From Desulfovibrionaceae bacterium (lineage in GTDB: Bacteria > Pseudomonadota > Gammaproteobacteria > Burkholderiales > Burkholderiaceae_C), in assembly GCA_009778355.1 (NCBI GenBank), contig WRJY01000189.1, positions 1 through 6,470 of the forward strand: DNA of 6,470 nt, read 5' to 3'. The notes below the pieces were generated by a model, which ran no database searches, was not told the origin of the DNA, and saw only the letters and a program-made list of their open reading frames with translations. The position numbers and the translations under genes are program-made. How positions within the stretch are numbered: the first letter of the stretch is position 1; each line of letters begins with the position of its first letter. This document shows, one piece after another, positions 1 to 6,262 of the stretch.

Positions 1-93
1 CGCTACACCCGCCGAGGGGGCCTGGACATCAACCCCTGGCGCACCAGCCACCCCGGCGCCGCGCCGGCGAATGCGCGGATGGCGCGGCAATAA
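1..93 (+). CDS. queF: NADPH-dependent 7-cyano-7-deazaguanine reductase, C-terminal end (partial)
   Basis: Only the last 30 codons are in the window; the frame is open from base 1 to TAA at 91-93. The peptide begins RYTRRGGLDINPWRT, which I recognise as the conserved C-terminal signature of the long (YqeF/QueF type) reductase that converts preQ0 to preQ1 in queuosine biosynthesis in the cytoplasm. A short Ala/Arg-rich tail ending in MARQ follows, consistent with what I recall of betaproteobacterial versions. The catalytic Cys and Asp lie upstream of the window and cannot be checked. The gene has no pathway link to the nir genes and is separated from them by a hairpin and a regulated promoter, so it is most likely a chromosomal neighbour only. 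Assignment rests on the C-terminal motif alone. Confidence 0.8.
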   Translation, partial: RYTRRGGLDINPWRTSHPGAAPANARMARQ

Positions 94-97
94 CCGC

Positions 98-127
98 GGC
101 TGGCGGCTGGCTTGCCGCCAGCCCTTG
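98..127 (+). terminator. Hairpin after queF, probable terminator
   Basis: A perfect 10-bp inverted repeat, GGCTGGCGGC at 98-107 and GCCGCCAGCC at 114-123, encloses a 6-base loop and starts 4 bases after the queF stop. It is followed by CTTG rather than a long T-tract, so intrinsic termination is likely but not certain. It would insulate nirS from queF transcription. Confidence 0.6.
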
Positions 128-221
128 ATGGCAGACGGTTGCGGCAGTTGCGGGGCAACAACCCCGTCAATGCCTACTGTTTTACTCGATTATTGAGAAT
201 GTGACGCCCTCGCTGATCGGC

Positions 222-270
222 TTGAACCAAGTCAAAGATGGTGCCTACCTCCGAACCTAGAATGATTAGG
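222..270 (+). promoter_or_regulatory. FNR/DNR-type anaerobic box and class II promoter of nirS
   Basis: TTGAACCAAGTCAA at 222-235 fits the FNR-family consensus TTGAT-N4-ATCAA (TTGA-N6-TCAA), with one mismatch in each inner position. A -10-like TAGAAT lies at 258-263. If transcription starts at G270, the box centre (228.5) falls at -41.5 and TAGAAT at -12 to -7, which is the class II spacing used by FNR, ANR and DNR/NnrR activators. No good -35 hexamer is needed or seen. The predicted leader is 75 nt. Established knowledge: nir operons are switched on by low oxygen plus nitric oxide through DNR/NnrR-type regulators; the box alone cannot say which family member binds. Confidence 0.75.
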
Positions 271-344
271 CCCGGACAGATTCATGGCGGCCATCGACGG
301 GCAAGATCACCACCAGGCTGCTCCGGTGACATGGAAATCACGCG

Positions 345-2129
345 ATGAAAACATTCATGAGGAAGTCCAAGCTCTCCCCGCTGACCGCGGTGCTGACCAC
401 GGCCATGCTGCTGGGTTCGGGGCTGGCAATGGCACAAGCCGGCGGCGCGCCAGCCCAGCCGGGCGCTCCCACCACCAGTACCAAGGCTCCGGAAGCTACT
501 TACCAGAGCGCGGGCTCGCCGATGGCTGGCGAGAAAATGCACCAGTCCAGCAACCCGAAGGCGCCGCCCATGACGGAGGCCGAATTCGACCGCGCGCGCC
601 AAATCTACTTCGAGCGTTGCGCCGGTTGCCACGGCGTGCTGCGCAAGGGCGCCACCGGCAAGCCGCTGACACCCAATATCACCACGGGGGCGGACAAGGG
701 CACCGAGTACCTCAAGACGTACATCACCTACGGTTCAGCCGCCGGTATGCCCAACTGGGGAACATCCGGCGACCTGAGCGAAGCCGAGGTGGACCTGATG
801 GCCCGCTACGTTCAGCACGATCCACCCATGCCGCCCGAGTTCTCGCTGGCCGACATGGAAAAGACGCGCAAGATCTACTTGCCCGTCGATCAGCGGCCCA
901 AGCGGAAGATGAACAATTACAACATCAACAACATCTTCTCGGTCACCTTGCGTGACGCGGGGCAGGTGGCGTTGATCGACGGCGACACCAAGCAGATCAT
1001 CAACATCATCAAAACCGGCTACGCGGTGCACATCTCGCGTCTGTCGGCTTCGGGGCGCTATCTGTACGTCATCGGTCGTGACGCGCGCCTGAACCTGATC
1101 GACCTGTGGATGGCAAAACCCGACAACGTGGCCGAGATGAAGATTGGCCTCGAGGCCCGCAGCGTCGAAACCAGCAAGTACGCCGGGGACGGCAAGAAGT
1201 GGGAAGACAAGTACGCCATTGCCGGCACCTACTGGCCGCCGCAATTCGTGCTGATGGATGGCGATACGCTGAAACCCCTCAAGGTCGTTTCCACCCGCGG
1301 CATGACGGTCGATGGCGAGTACCATCCCGAACCGCGCGTGGCTGCCATCGTGGCCAGCCACGAGCGGCCCGAATTCCTGGTCAACGCCAAGGAAACCGGC
1401 AAGGTCTGGATGGTCGATTACACCGACATCGCCAACCTGAAAACCGTGCAGATCGATGCAGCCAAGTTCCTGCACGATGGCGGGTTCGACTCCACGCAGC
1501 GTTACTTCCTGACCGCCGCCAATGCGTCGAACAAGGTCGTCGTGGTGGACACCAAGACCGACAAGCTGGCGGCCGTGATCGACGTGGGCAAGACGCCGCA
1601 CCCCGGTCGTGGCGCCAACTTCGTGCACCCCCAGTTTGGTCCCGTGTGGGCCACCTCCGGGCTGGGTGACGACAGCATCTCGATCATCGGCACCGACCCG
1701 GTCAAGCACAAGGCCAACGCCTGGAAGGTGGTGCAGACGCTTGAAGGCCAGGGTGGCGGTTCGCTGTTCATCAAGACGCATCCGAAGTCCACCAACCTGT
1801 GGGTGGACACGGCGCTCAACCCCGATCCGAAACTCAGCCAGAGCGTGGCCGTGTTCGACATCAGGGACTTGAAGAAAGGGCCGCAGATTCTTGATGTCGC
1901 GGCGTGCGCCAACCTCAAGGACGATGGCGCCAAGCGCGTGGTGCAGCCCGAGTACAACCAGAAGGGCGACGAGGTCTGGTTCTCGGTGTGGAGCGCCAAG
2001 AACAAGGAATCGGCGATCGTGGTGGTTGATGACAAGACCCGCAAATGCAAGACGGTCATCAAGGATCCGAAGCTGATTACCCCGACCGGCAAGTTCAACG
2101 TCAACAACACGATGCACGACGTGTATTGA
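345..2129 (+). CDS. nirS: Cytochrome cd1 nitrite reductase NirS
   Basis: 594 residues. The enzyme reduces nitrite to nitric oxide in the periplasm as a homodimer with one heme c and one heme d1 per subunit. Residues 1-32 form a Sec signal peptide (KTFMRKSK, hydrophobic core, cleavage near AMA or AQA). A Pro/Ala/Thr-rich stretch (33-75) precedes the cytochrome c domain, with heme c site RCAGCH (C92, C95, H96) and probable axial Met135 in GMPNWG. The eight-bladed d1 propeller follows from about 195. Visible landmarks are YAVHISR with the proximal d1 ligand H229, FLHDGG with H377, and TPHPGRG with H419. The H229-H377-H419 spacing matches the catalytic histidines of the Pseudomonas enzyme. The protein ends in the conserved GKFNVNNTMHDVY, so it is complete. 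ATG 345 has GGAAA at 333-337 as ribosome site; ATG 357 would also leave a signal peptide. It is the first gene of the operon, under the FNR/DNR box. Confidence 0.98.
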   Translation: MKTFMRKSKLSPLTAVLTTAMLLGSGLAMAQAGGAPAQPGAPTTSTKAPEATYQSAGSPMAGEKMHQSSNPKAPPMTEAEFDRARQIYFERCAGCHGVLRKGATGKPLTPNITTGADKGTEYLKTYITYGSAAGMPNWGTSGDLSEAEVDLMARYVQHDPPMPPEFSLADMEKTRKIYLPVDQRPKRKMNNYNINNIFSVTLRDAGQVALIDGDTKQIINIIKTGYAVHISRLSASGRYLYVIGRDARLNLIDLWMAKPDNVAEMKIGLEARSVETSKYAGDGKKWEDKYAIAGTYWPPQFVLMDGDTLKPLKVVSTRGMTVDGEYHPEPRVAAIVASHERPEFLVNAKETGKVWMVDYTDIANLKTVQIDAAKFLHDGGFDSTQRYFLTAANASNKVVVVDTKTDKLAAVIDVGKTPHPGRGANFVHPQFGPVWATSGLGDDSISIIGTDPVKHKANAWKVVQTLEGQGGGSLFIKTHPKSTNLWVDTALNPDPKLSQSVAVFDIRDLKKGPQILDVAACANLKDDGAKRVVQPEYNQKGDEVWFSVWSAKNKESAIVVVDDKTRKCKTVIKDPKLITPTGKFNVNNTMHDVY

Positions 2130-2222
2130 TCCCCAACTCGCTGGCGCGGCCATCTCCAAAAAGGTGGTGGCGGCGCTGGCGGTGGGGCAAGCGTGTTCGC
2201 GTGCATCCGGTTATCATCGCCT

Positions 2223-2250
2223 GTGGCGTGATCCTTGCGGGTCACGCCAC
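2223..2250 (+). terminator. Strong hairpin between nirS and nirC (attenuator or mRNA stabiliser)
   Basis: The arms 2223-2234 (GTGGCGTGATCC) and 2239-2250 (GGGTCACGCCAC) pair over 12 bp with one G-U and a TTGC tetraloop, 94 bases after the nirS stop. There is no T-tract directly behind it. It may be a partial terminator that lowers nirC-F-DL-GH expression relative to nirS, or a 3' end that protects nirS mRNA. The 198-base gap (2130-2327) that contains it has no convincing gene and no clear FNR box. Confidence 0.5.
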
Positions 2251-2327
2251 TTGTCAACTGGAAAAACGCTGTTTTCGATTCCTTGAGTGCATCTCCCGGT
2301 TCTGAGCGTCACCATTTTGCCGCTGCG

Positions 2328-2684
2328 ATGACACACCTGCCGCTCCGGGTTGCTGCCGCGTCGCTGGCGCTGATCGCCGGCCAGGCGCTGGGGCAACAAG
2401 GCGAGGCCGCGCCGTCATCCGCGCGGCAGGCCGAACTGGTGCGCATGGTGCGGCAAGACTGCGGTTCCTGTCACGGCCTCAAACTCACCGGCGGCCTGGG
2501 CCCGGCGCTCACGCAGGATGCCTTGCGTGACATTGCGCAAGACAGCTTGGTGGCCACCATTTTTCACGGCCGGCCCGGCACGCCCATGCCCGGCTGGAAA
2601 ACCATGATTAGCGAAGCCGACGCGGTCTGGATCGCACAGCAATTGCAGGCCGGTTTCCCGCTGGAAAAGCACGCCAAGCCATGA
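2328..2684 (+). CDS. nirC: NirC, small periplasmic c-type cytochrome (c55X)
   Basis: 118 residues. A signal peptide (residues 1-22, MTHLPLRVAAASLALIAG..., cleavage near ALG) leads to a single c-type heme domain with DCGSCHG (C45, C48, H49) and probable axial Met87 in GTPMPGW. The order RQAEL-(V)RQDCGSCHGL-GGLGPALT-GRPGTPMPGW fits the NirC/c55X family of nir operons. In the family, NirC is a monoheme electron carrier reported to donate electrons to NirS and proposed to take part in heme d1 maturation. The frame is open upstream to a TTG at 2235, but ATG 2328 gives a proper signal peptide and is preferred, although no clear Shine-Dalgarno precedes it. The stop overlaps the nirF start (ATGA at 2681-2684), indicating translational coupling. 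No nirM-type c551 gene is present between nirS and nirC. Confidence 0.9.
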   Translation: MTHLPLRVAAASLALIAGQALGQQGEAAPSSARQAELVRMVRQDCGSCHGLKLTGGLGPALTQDALRDIAQDSLVATIFHGRPGTPMPGWKTMISEADAVWIAQQLQAGFPLEKHAKP

Positions 2685-3877
2685 CCTCCTCCATTTTTCG
2701 TTGTGCCGCCGCGCTGGCACTGGCTGCCGCGCTGGGCGCTTGCGCCACTACGCCCGCTCTGCTGGCGCCGCCCGGTCGCGGCAGCGGTGACTTGGGGGTG
2801 GTGATCGAGCGCGAATCCGGCACGCTGGGCGTGCTCGATACTTCCGCGCGCCAGCGGCTGGGCAGCATCGAGGGGCTGGGCGACTTGTCGCACGCCTCGG
2901 TGGTGTATGGCCGCGACGGCGCAACGGCCTATGTCTTTGGCCGCGACGGCGCGCTGACCGAGGTCAACTTGCTCACGGGCCGTATCGAAGCGCGCGTGCA
3001 ACAGGCCGGCAACAGTATCGGCGGCGCCATTTCCACCGATGGCACGCTGGTGGCGGCGCAGAACTACCAGCCCGGCGGCATCAAGGTATTCAACGCCCGC
3101 ACGCTCGAACTGCTGGCCGACATTCCCGCCGTGGTGGACGGCAAACCCTCGCGCGTGGTGGGGCTGGCTGATATTCCTCGCAACCGCTTCATCTATTCGC
3201 TGTTCGATGCCGGCCAGATCTGGATCGCCGACTTGAACGATCCCGCCCATCCCGTTCTGACCAAGTTCGCCGGCATCGGCAAGCAGCCCTACGACGCGCT
3301 GGTCACGCCCGATGGCCGCTACTACATCGCCGGCCTGTTCGGCGAGGACGGCCTGGCCAAAATCGACCTGTGGGCCGCGCAGCCCAAGGTGGAGCGCATC
3401 CTGCCCGGTTATGGGCGCGGCGAGCAGCCGCTGCCGGTGTTCAAGATGCCGCACCTGCGCGGCTGGGCGGTGGCCGGGCGGCGCGCCTACCTGCCCGCCA
3501 TTGGCCACCACGAGGTGCTGGTGGTGGATATCGACACCTGGCAGGAAGTGGGGCGCATCGCCGTCGCTGGCCAGCCGGTGTTCGTGATGGCGCGGCCCGA
3601 CGGGCGGCAGGTGTGGGTGAACTTTGCCGTGCCCGACTACGACACCGTGCAGGTCATCGATACGCAGACGCTGACAATCGTCCATAGCCTCAAGCCCGGC
3701 AAGGCCGTGCTGCACATGGAATTCACCCCGCGCGGCGACGCCGTGTGGATCAGTTCGCGCGATGCCGGCCACATCTCGGTCATCGACACGCAAAGCTTTG
3801 AAACGCTGGCGGTGCTGCCGGCCCAATCGCCCAGCGGCATCTTCTTTACCTCGCGCGCCGCGCGAACCGGGTTTTGA
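2681..3877 (+). CDS. nirF: NirF, heme d1 biosynthesis lipoprotein
   Basis: 398 residues. It is related to the d1 propeller of NirS but has no CXXCH. The N-terminus is a lipoprotein signal peptide: MTSSIFR, a hydrophobic Ala/Leu run, then lipobox LGAC with C21 as the lipidated residue, so it should sit on a membrane facing the periplasm. The propeller runs from about 36 to 395, with repeated VIxxxSGTLGVLD, FxRDGALTEVNLLTG and VVDIDTW-like strands. H71 in the DLSHASVVYGRDG segment probably corresponds to the conserved histidine shown to matter in Paracoccus NirF. Known of the family: NirF is essential for heme d1 formation and binds d1-type hemes; its exact reaction is less settled than that of NirN. 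ATG 2681 overlaps the nirC stop, and nirDL starts 2 bases after its own stop. Length and ends look normal. Confidence 0.95.
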   Translation: MTSSIFRCAAALALAAALGACATTPALLAPPGRGSGDLGVVIERESGTLGVLDTSARQRLGSIEGLGDLSHASVVYGRDGATAYVFGRDGALTEVNLLTGRIEARVQQAGNSIGGAISTDGTLVAAQNYQPGGIKVFNARTLELLADIPAVVDGKPSRVVGLADIPRNRFIYSLFDAGQIWIADLNDPAHPVLTKFAGIGKQPYDALVTPDGRYYIAGLFGEDGLAKIDLWAAQPKVERILPGYGRGEQPLPVFKMPHLRGWAVAGRRAYLPAIGHHEVLVVDIDTWQEVGRIAVAGQPVFVMARPDGRQVWVNFAVPDYDTVQVIDTQTLTIVHSLKPGKAVLHMEFTPRGDAVWISSRDAGHISVIDTQSFETLAVLPAQSPSGIFFTSRAARTGF

Positions 3878-3879
3878 CC

Positions 3880-5016
3880 ATGGACCGGCCTGCCGGCGCG
3901 CGCTTGGCCGAGCACCTGCTGAACGGCTGGCAGCGCGGCTTTCCGTTGGTCAGCCGGCCATTTGCGCACATCGGGCAAGTACAAGACGCCACCGAGTCCG
4001 AAGTCATCGACGCCTGCGCCAGGTTGCTCGATCGAGGCGTCATCAGCCGCATCGGCGGCGTCTGGGCGCCCGGCGCGGGCGGCGCATCCGTGCTGTGCGC
4101 CATCGCGGCGCCGCCCGATCGCTTGCAAGCGGTGGCCGAACTCGTCAGCGCGCACCCCGGCGTCAACCACAACTACGAGCGCGAACACGCGCTCAACCTG
4201 TGGTTCGTCGCCACCGCCACCGACGCCGCGCGGCTGGACGGAATGCTGGCCGCCATCGGCCAGGCCAGCGGCCTGCCCGTGCTGCGCATGAAGATGATGC
4301 GGCCCTACCGAATCGACCTGGGGTTCGACTTGGGCTTGAATTTTGGCGCCGACGCGCGCCGCCCGGTTCATGCCGACTGTCGAGAAGGATGCGAGGCAGT
4401 TGCTCCCTCCCCCGCTGGGGGAGGGCAGGGGTGGGAGCCAGCGGCGGTTCCACTGGCAACGGCTGCTGGTCTCCATCCCAACCTTCCCCCACAGGGGGAA
4501 GGAGCCCAACCCCCCGACCTGTTTCAACGTCCAGCGCCCGGCGTCGAAGCTCGCCACCAGCCGCTGGCGGCGCTGGCCGAGGCCGGCTTGCCGCTGGCGC
4601 CGGAGCCGTTCGCTGCCTGGGCGGCGCGGCTGGACTGCACGGCTCATGATGTGCTGCGCCAGTTGCAGGTGTGGCTTCGTGCGGGCACGCTGCGCCGCTT
4701 CGGTCTGGTGGTGCGGCACCATGAGGTCGGTTTTGCCGCCAACGCCATGACGGTGTTCGATGCGCCCGACGGCCAGGTCGATGCGCTGGGCGTGCGCCTG
4801 GCCGCGCAGCCGGGCATCACCCTGTGCTACCGCCGCCAGCGCGCCGCCGGCTGGCGCTACAACCTGTACTGCATGGTGCATGGCCGCAGCCGCGACGAAA
4901 CCCTGGCGCTGGTGCACGCCGCCATTGCCGGCGCCGGTCTGGACGCACTGCCGCGCGAGGTGCTGTTCAGCCGCCGGCGCTTCAAGCAAACCGGCCCCAG
5001 TTACTTCCGCACATGA
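3880..5016 (+). CDS. nirDL: NirD-NirL fusion, siroheme decarboxylase subunits with enlarged linker
   Basis: 378 residues from ATG 3880, which follows the nirF stop by 2 bases; an in-frame TTG at 3874 overlaps that stop and is less likely. The protein has two Lrp/AsnC-like halves. The NirD half (about 1-154) has a winged-helix segment and the motif HNYEREHALNLWFV at 97-110. The NirL half (about 228-378) has CYRRQR at 316-321, WRYNLYCMVHG at 325-335 and the end REVLFSRRRFKQTG. In the family these proteins do not regulate transcription but decarboxylate the acetate side chains of siroheme at C12 and C18, in the cytoplasm, during heme d1 synthesis. Between the halves, residues about 155-227 are low-complexity Pro/Gly/Ala-rich, and 175-209 of these are encoded by a palindromic repeat. 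The linker is much longer than the roughly 20 residues between the halves of the neighbouring NirGH. Not to be confused with NirD of the NirBD assimilatory enzyme. The gene overlaps nirGH by ATGA. Confidence 0.93.
   Translation: MDRPAGARLAEHLLNGWQRGFPLVSRPFAHIGQVQDATESEVIDACARLLDRGVISRIGGVWAPGAGGASVLCAIAAPPDRLQAVAELVSAHPGVNHNYEREHALNLWFVATATDAARLDGMLAAIGQASGLPVLRMKMMRPYRIDLGFDLGLNFGADARRPVHADCREGCEAVAPSPAGGGQGWEPAAVPLATAAGLHPNLPPQGEGAQPPDLFQRPAPGVEARHQPLAALAEAGLPLAPEPFAAWAARLDCTAHDVLRQLQVWLRAGTLRRFGLVVRHHEVGFAANAMTVFDAPDGQVDALGVRLAAQPGITLCYRRQRAAGWRYNLYCMVHGRSRDETLALVHAAIAGAGLDALPREVLFSRRRFKQTGPSYFRT
4402..4505. repeat. Paired inverted palindromic repeat (BIME/REP-like) inside nirDL
   Basis: Two hairpin units face each other. 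Unit 1 has perfect 9-bp arms CCCTCCCCC (4405-4413) and GGGGGAGGG (4417-4425) with a GCT loop, followed by a G-rich tail to about 4439. Unit 2 has perfect 9-bp arms CCTTCCCCC (4482-4490) and GGGGGAAGG (4494-4502) with an ACA loop, preceded by a C-rich stretch from about 4469. The reverse complement of unit 2 aligns with unit 1 at roughly 28 of 38 positions by eye, so they are diverged inverted copies around a spacer of about 30 bases. This is the architecture of bacterial interspersed mosaic elements, which normally lie between genes. Here it is translated as residues 175-209 of NirDL without breaking the frame. The antisense reading contains PTPALPQRGRE, a string typical of spurious ORFs over such repeats. 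The exact boundaries and any target duplication are not visible. Confidence 0.8.
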
Positions 5017-6026
5017 ACGCCCAAACCACACCGCGCCTGCCTGCCGGCATCGACCTGGAAGATGCGCGCCTCATCGACCGTATGCAGCGCGACGCGCCGC
5101 TCACCGATTGCCTGTTCGCCGACATCGCCGCCGAGTTGCAGAGCACCGAGCTGCAGGTAATCGACCGCCTGGGCCGCCTGCTGGGCAGCGGCGTATTGAC
5201 GCGCTTCGGGCCGCTGTTTCACATCGAGCGCGCGGGCGGCCAGTTCATTCTGGCCGCGCTGCACGCGCCCGAGGCGCGCTACGCCGAGGTTACGGCGCAA
5301 GTCAACAGCCTGCCCGAGGTGGCGCACAACTACCGGCGCGAGCACGCGCTGAACATGTGGTTCGTCATCGCTGCCGAAACGCCCGAAGCCGCCTGGGCCG
5401 CCTGCGACCAAATCGAGGCCCTCACCGGCCTGCCGATTCACGCCTTCCCCAAAGAACGTGAATACTTCGTCGGCCTGTACCTGCCCCTGCTGGCGCCGGC
5501 CAGCCATGCCGCGCCGCCCGCCGGCGCGCCCGCCGCGGCGGTCAAGCTGACCGAGTTCGACCGCCAGCTCATGGCCGCCACACAAGCCGGCCTGCCGCTG
5601 GTGCCGCGTCCCTACGATACCGTGGCCGCCATGCTTGCCAGCAGCGGCCAGCAGGTGCGCCAGCGTCTGGCCGAACTGCTGGCCGCCGGCGTGGTGCGCC
5701 GCATCGCCGCCGTGCCCAACCACTACCGGCTGGGCTACACGGCCAACGGCATGAGCGTGTGGGACGTTCATGACGCCGAGGTGGACAGCCTGGGCGAACT
5801 CATCGGCAGCCAGCCCGCCGTCAGCCACTGCTACCGCCGCTCGCGCAAGCCCGGCGTGTGGCGCTACAACCTGTTTGCCATGCTGCACGGCCACACCCAG
5901 GACGAAGTGCTGACCCAGGCCGACACCATCGCCACCCTGCTCGGCCCGTCCTGCCGGGCGCGCGAGGTACTGTTTTCCAGCGCCATCCTCAAGAAGACGG
6001 GGCTGCGGCTGCGGCAAGCGATTTGA
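5013..6026 (+). CDS. nirGH: NirG-NirH fusion, siroheme decarboxylase subunits
   Basis: 337 residues from ATG 5013, which overlaps the nirDL stop in ATGA. There are two Lrp/AsnC-like halves. The NirG half (about 13-158) carries LTRFGPLFHIER at 62-73 and HNYRREHALNMWFV at 105-118. A short Ala/Pro linker follows (about 160-177). The NirH half (about 178-337) has LVPRPY at 196-201, HCYRRSR at 272-278, WRYNLFAMLHG at 283-293 and the end REVLFSSAILKKTG. The NirD/NirG halves share the HNYxREH motif and the NirL/NirH halves share the WRYNL motif, so the two genes arose from the same two-domain plan. Together with NirDL it should form the siroheme decarboxylase complex that makes 12,18-didecarboxysiroheme. 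In Pseudomonas aeruginosa these are four separate genes, and Paracoccus fuses only D and L. nirJ would be expected next but is not present. Confidence 0.94.
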   Translation: MNAQTTPRLPAGIDLEDARLIDRMQRDAPLTDCLFADIAAELQSTELQVIDRLGRLLGSGVLTRFGPLFHIERAGGQFILAALHAPEARYAEVTAQVNSLPEVAHNYRREHALNMWFVIAAETPEAAWAACDQIEALTGLPIHAFPKEREYFVGLYLPLLAPASHAAPPAGAPAAAVKLTEFDRQLMAATQAGLPLVPRPYDTVAAMLASSGQQVRQRLAELLAAGVVRRIAAVPNHYRLGYTANGMSVWDVHDAEVDSLGELIGSQPAVSHCYRRSRKPGVWRYNLFAMLHGHTQDEVLTQADTIATLLGPSCRAREVLFSSAILKKTGLRLRQAI

Positions 6027-6036
6027 AGTTGGAATC

Positions 6037-6262
6037 TGACCTTGCCTCTGAAAACCGCATCCCTTGCTGAGGTGGTTCAATTCAAGCAAGGAGATGAGAA
6101 ATGGCAAAGCTATCAAGGGCGCGATACACGCTGGAGTTCAAGCTCGAAGCGGTGCGTATGGTCAAAGGCGGACAGAGCCTGGCGGCGGTCTCCAAAATCC
6201 TGGGCATCGCCGCTCAGACACTGCACAACTGGGTCAAGGCCGAGCGAGACAATCGTCTGAGC
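6037..6262 (+). mobile_element. IS3-type insertion sequence remnant (left part only)
   Basis: An orfA 5' end with its own ribosome site starts 74 bases after nirGH. A possible left terminus beginning TGACCTTGCC lies at 6037, only 11 bases after the nirGH stop; it resembles TGACCT-type ends of IS3-family elements but has no partner here. Recognisable orfA sequence stops at about 6250-6262, and no orfB, right terminus or target duplication follows. The right-hand breakpoint lies just upstream of the fic control region. Left boundary is a guess; the presence of an IS fragment is well supported. Confidence 0.7.
6062..6091 (+). promoter_or_regulatory. Possible hairpin hiding the orfA ribosome site
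   Basis: CCTTGCT at 6062-6068 is the exact reverse complement of AGCAAGG at 6085-6091, with 16 bases between. The 3' arm includes part of the orfA Shine-Dalgarno AAGGAG (6088-6093). Several IS elements use such structures to block transposase translation from read-through transcripts; here it could act on mRNA arriving from the nir operon. A 7-bp stem is modest and may be chance. Confidence 0.3.

Noticed and set aside
193..206. Second FNR-like box TTGAGAATGTGACG upstream of the main one
   Set aside because: Only the left TTGA half fits; the right half GACG does not match TCAA.
284..955. + strand open frame starting in the nirS leader
   Set aside because: It runs out of frame through nirS with no ribosome site and no recognisable protein; only the nirS frame matches a family.
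735..2159. Long open frame on the - strand (474 codons) opposite nirS
   Set aside because: It lies antisense to an unmistakable nirS, has His/Val/Gly-rich composition typical of reverse frames in G+C-rich genes, and shows no recognisable domain.
2212..2217. TATCAT as a -10 element for a separate nirC promoter
   Set aside because: No acceptable -35 hexamer at 16-18 bases upstream and no activator box nearby; the hairpin at 2223-2250 would lie in its leader.
2235..2327. Upstream extension of nirC to TTG 2235
   Set aside because: The start would fall in the hairpin loop and bury the signal peptide inside the protein; ATG 2328 gives a proper secreted cytochrome.
2564..3826. Long open frame on the - strand (420 codons) opposite nirF
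   Set aside because: Mirror of the high-G+C nirF codons; His/Gln/Arg/Ala-rich, no domain, and nirF is clearly real on the + strand.
4402..4505. Intrinsic terminator or CRISPR-like repeat in nirDL
   Set aside because: The hairpins have no T-tracts and lie inside an intact coding frame; there are only two inverted units, not regularly spaced direct repeats.
3637..5031. Long open frame on the - strand opposite nirDL; also 5001-6116 opposite nirGH
   Set aside because: Both are shadows of real + strand genes. The piece over the palindromic repeat gives PTPALPQRGRE-like text that is common in spurious ORFs.
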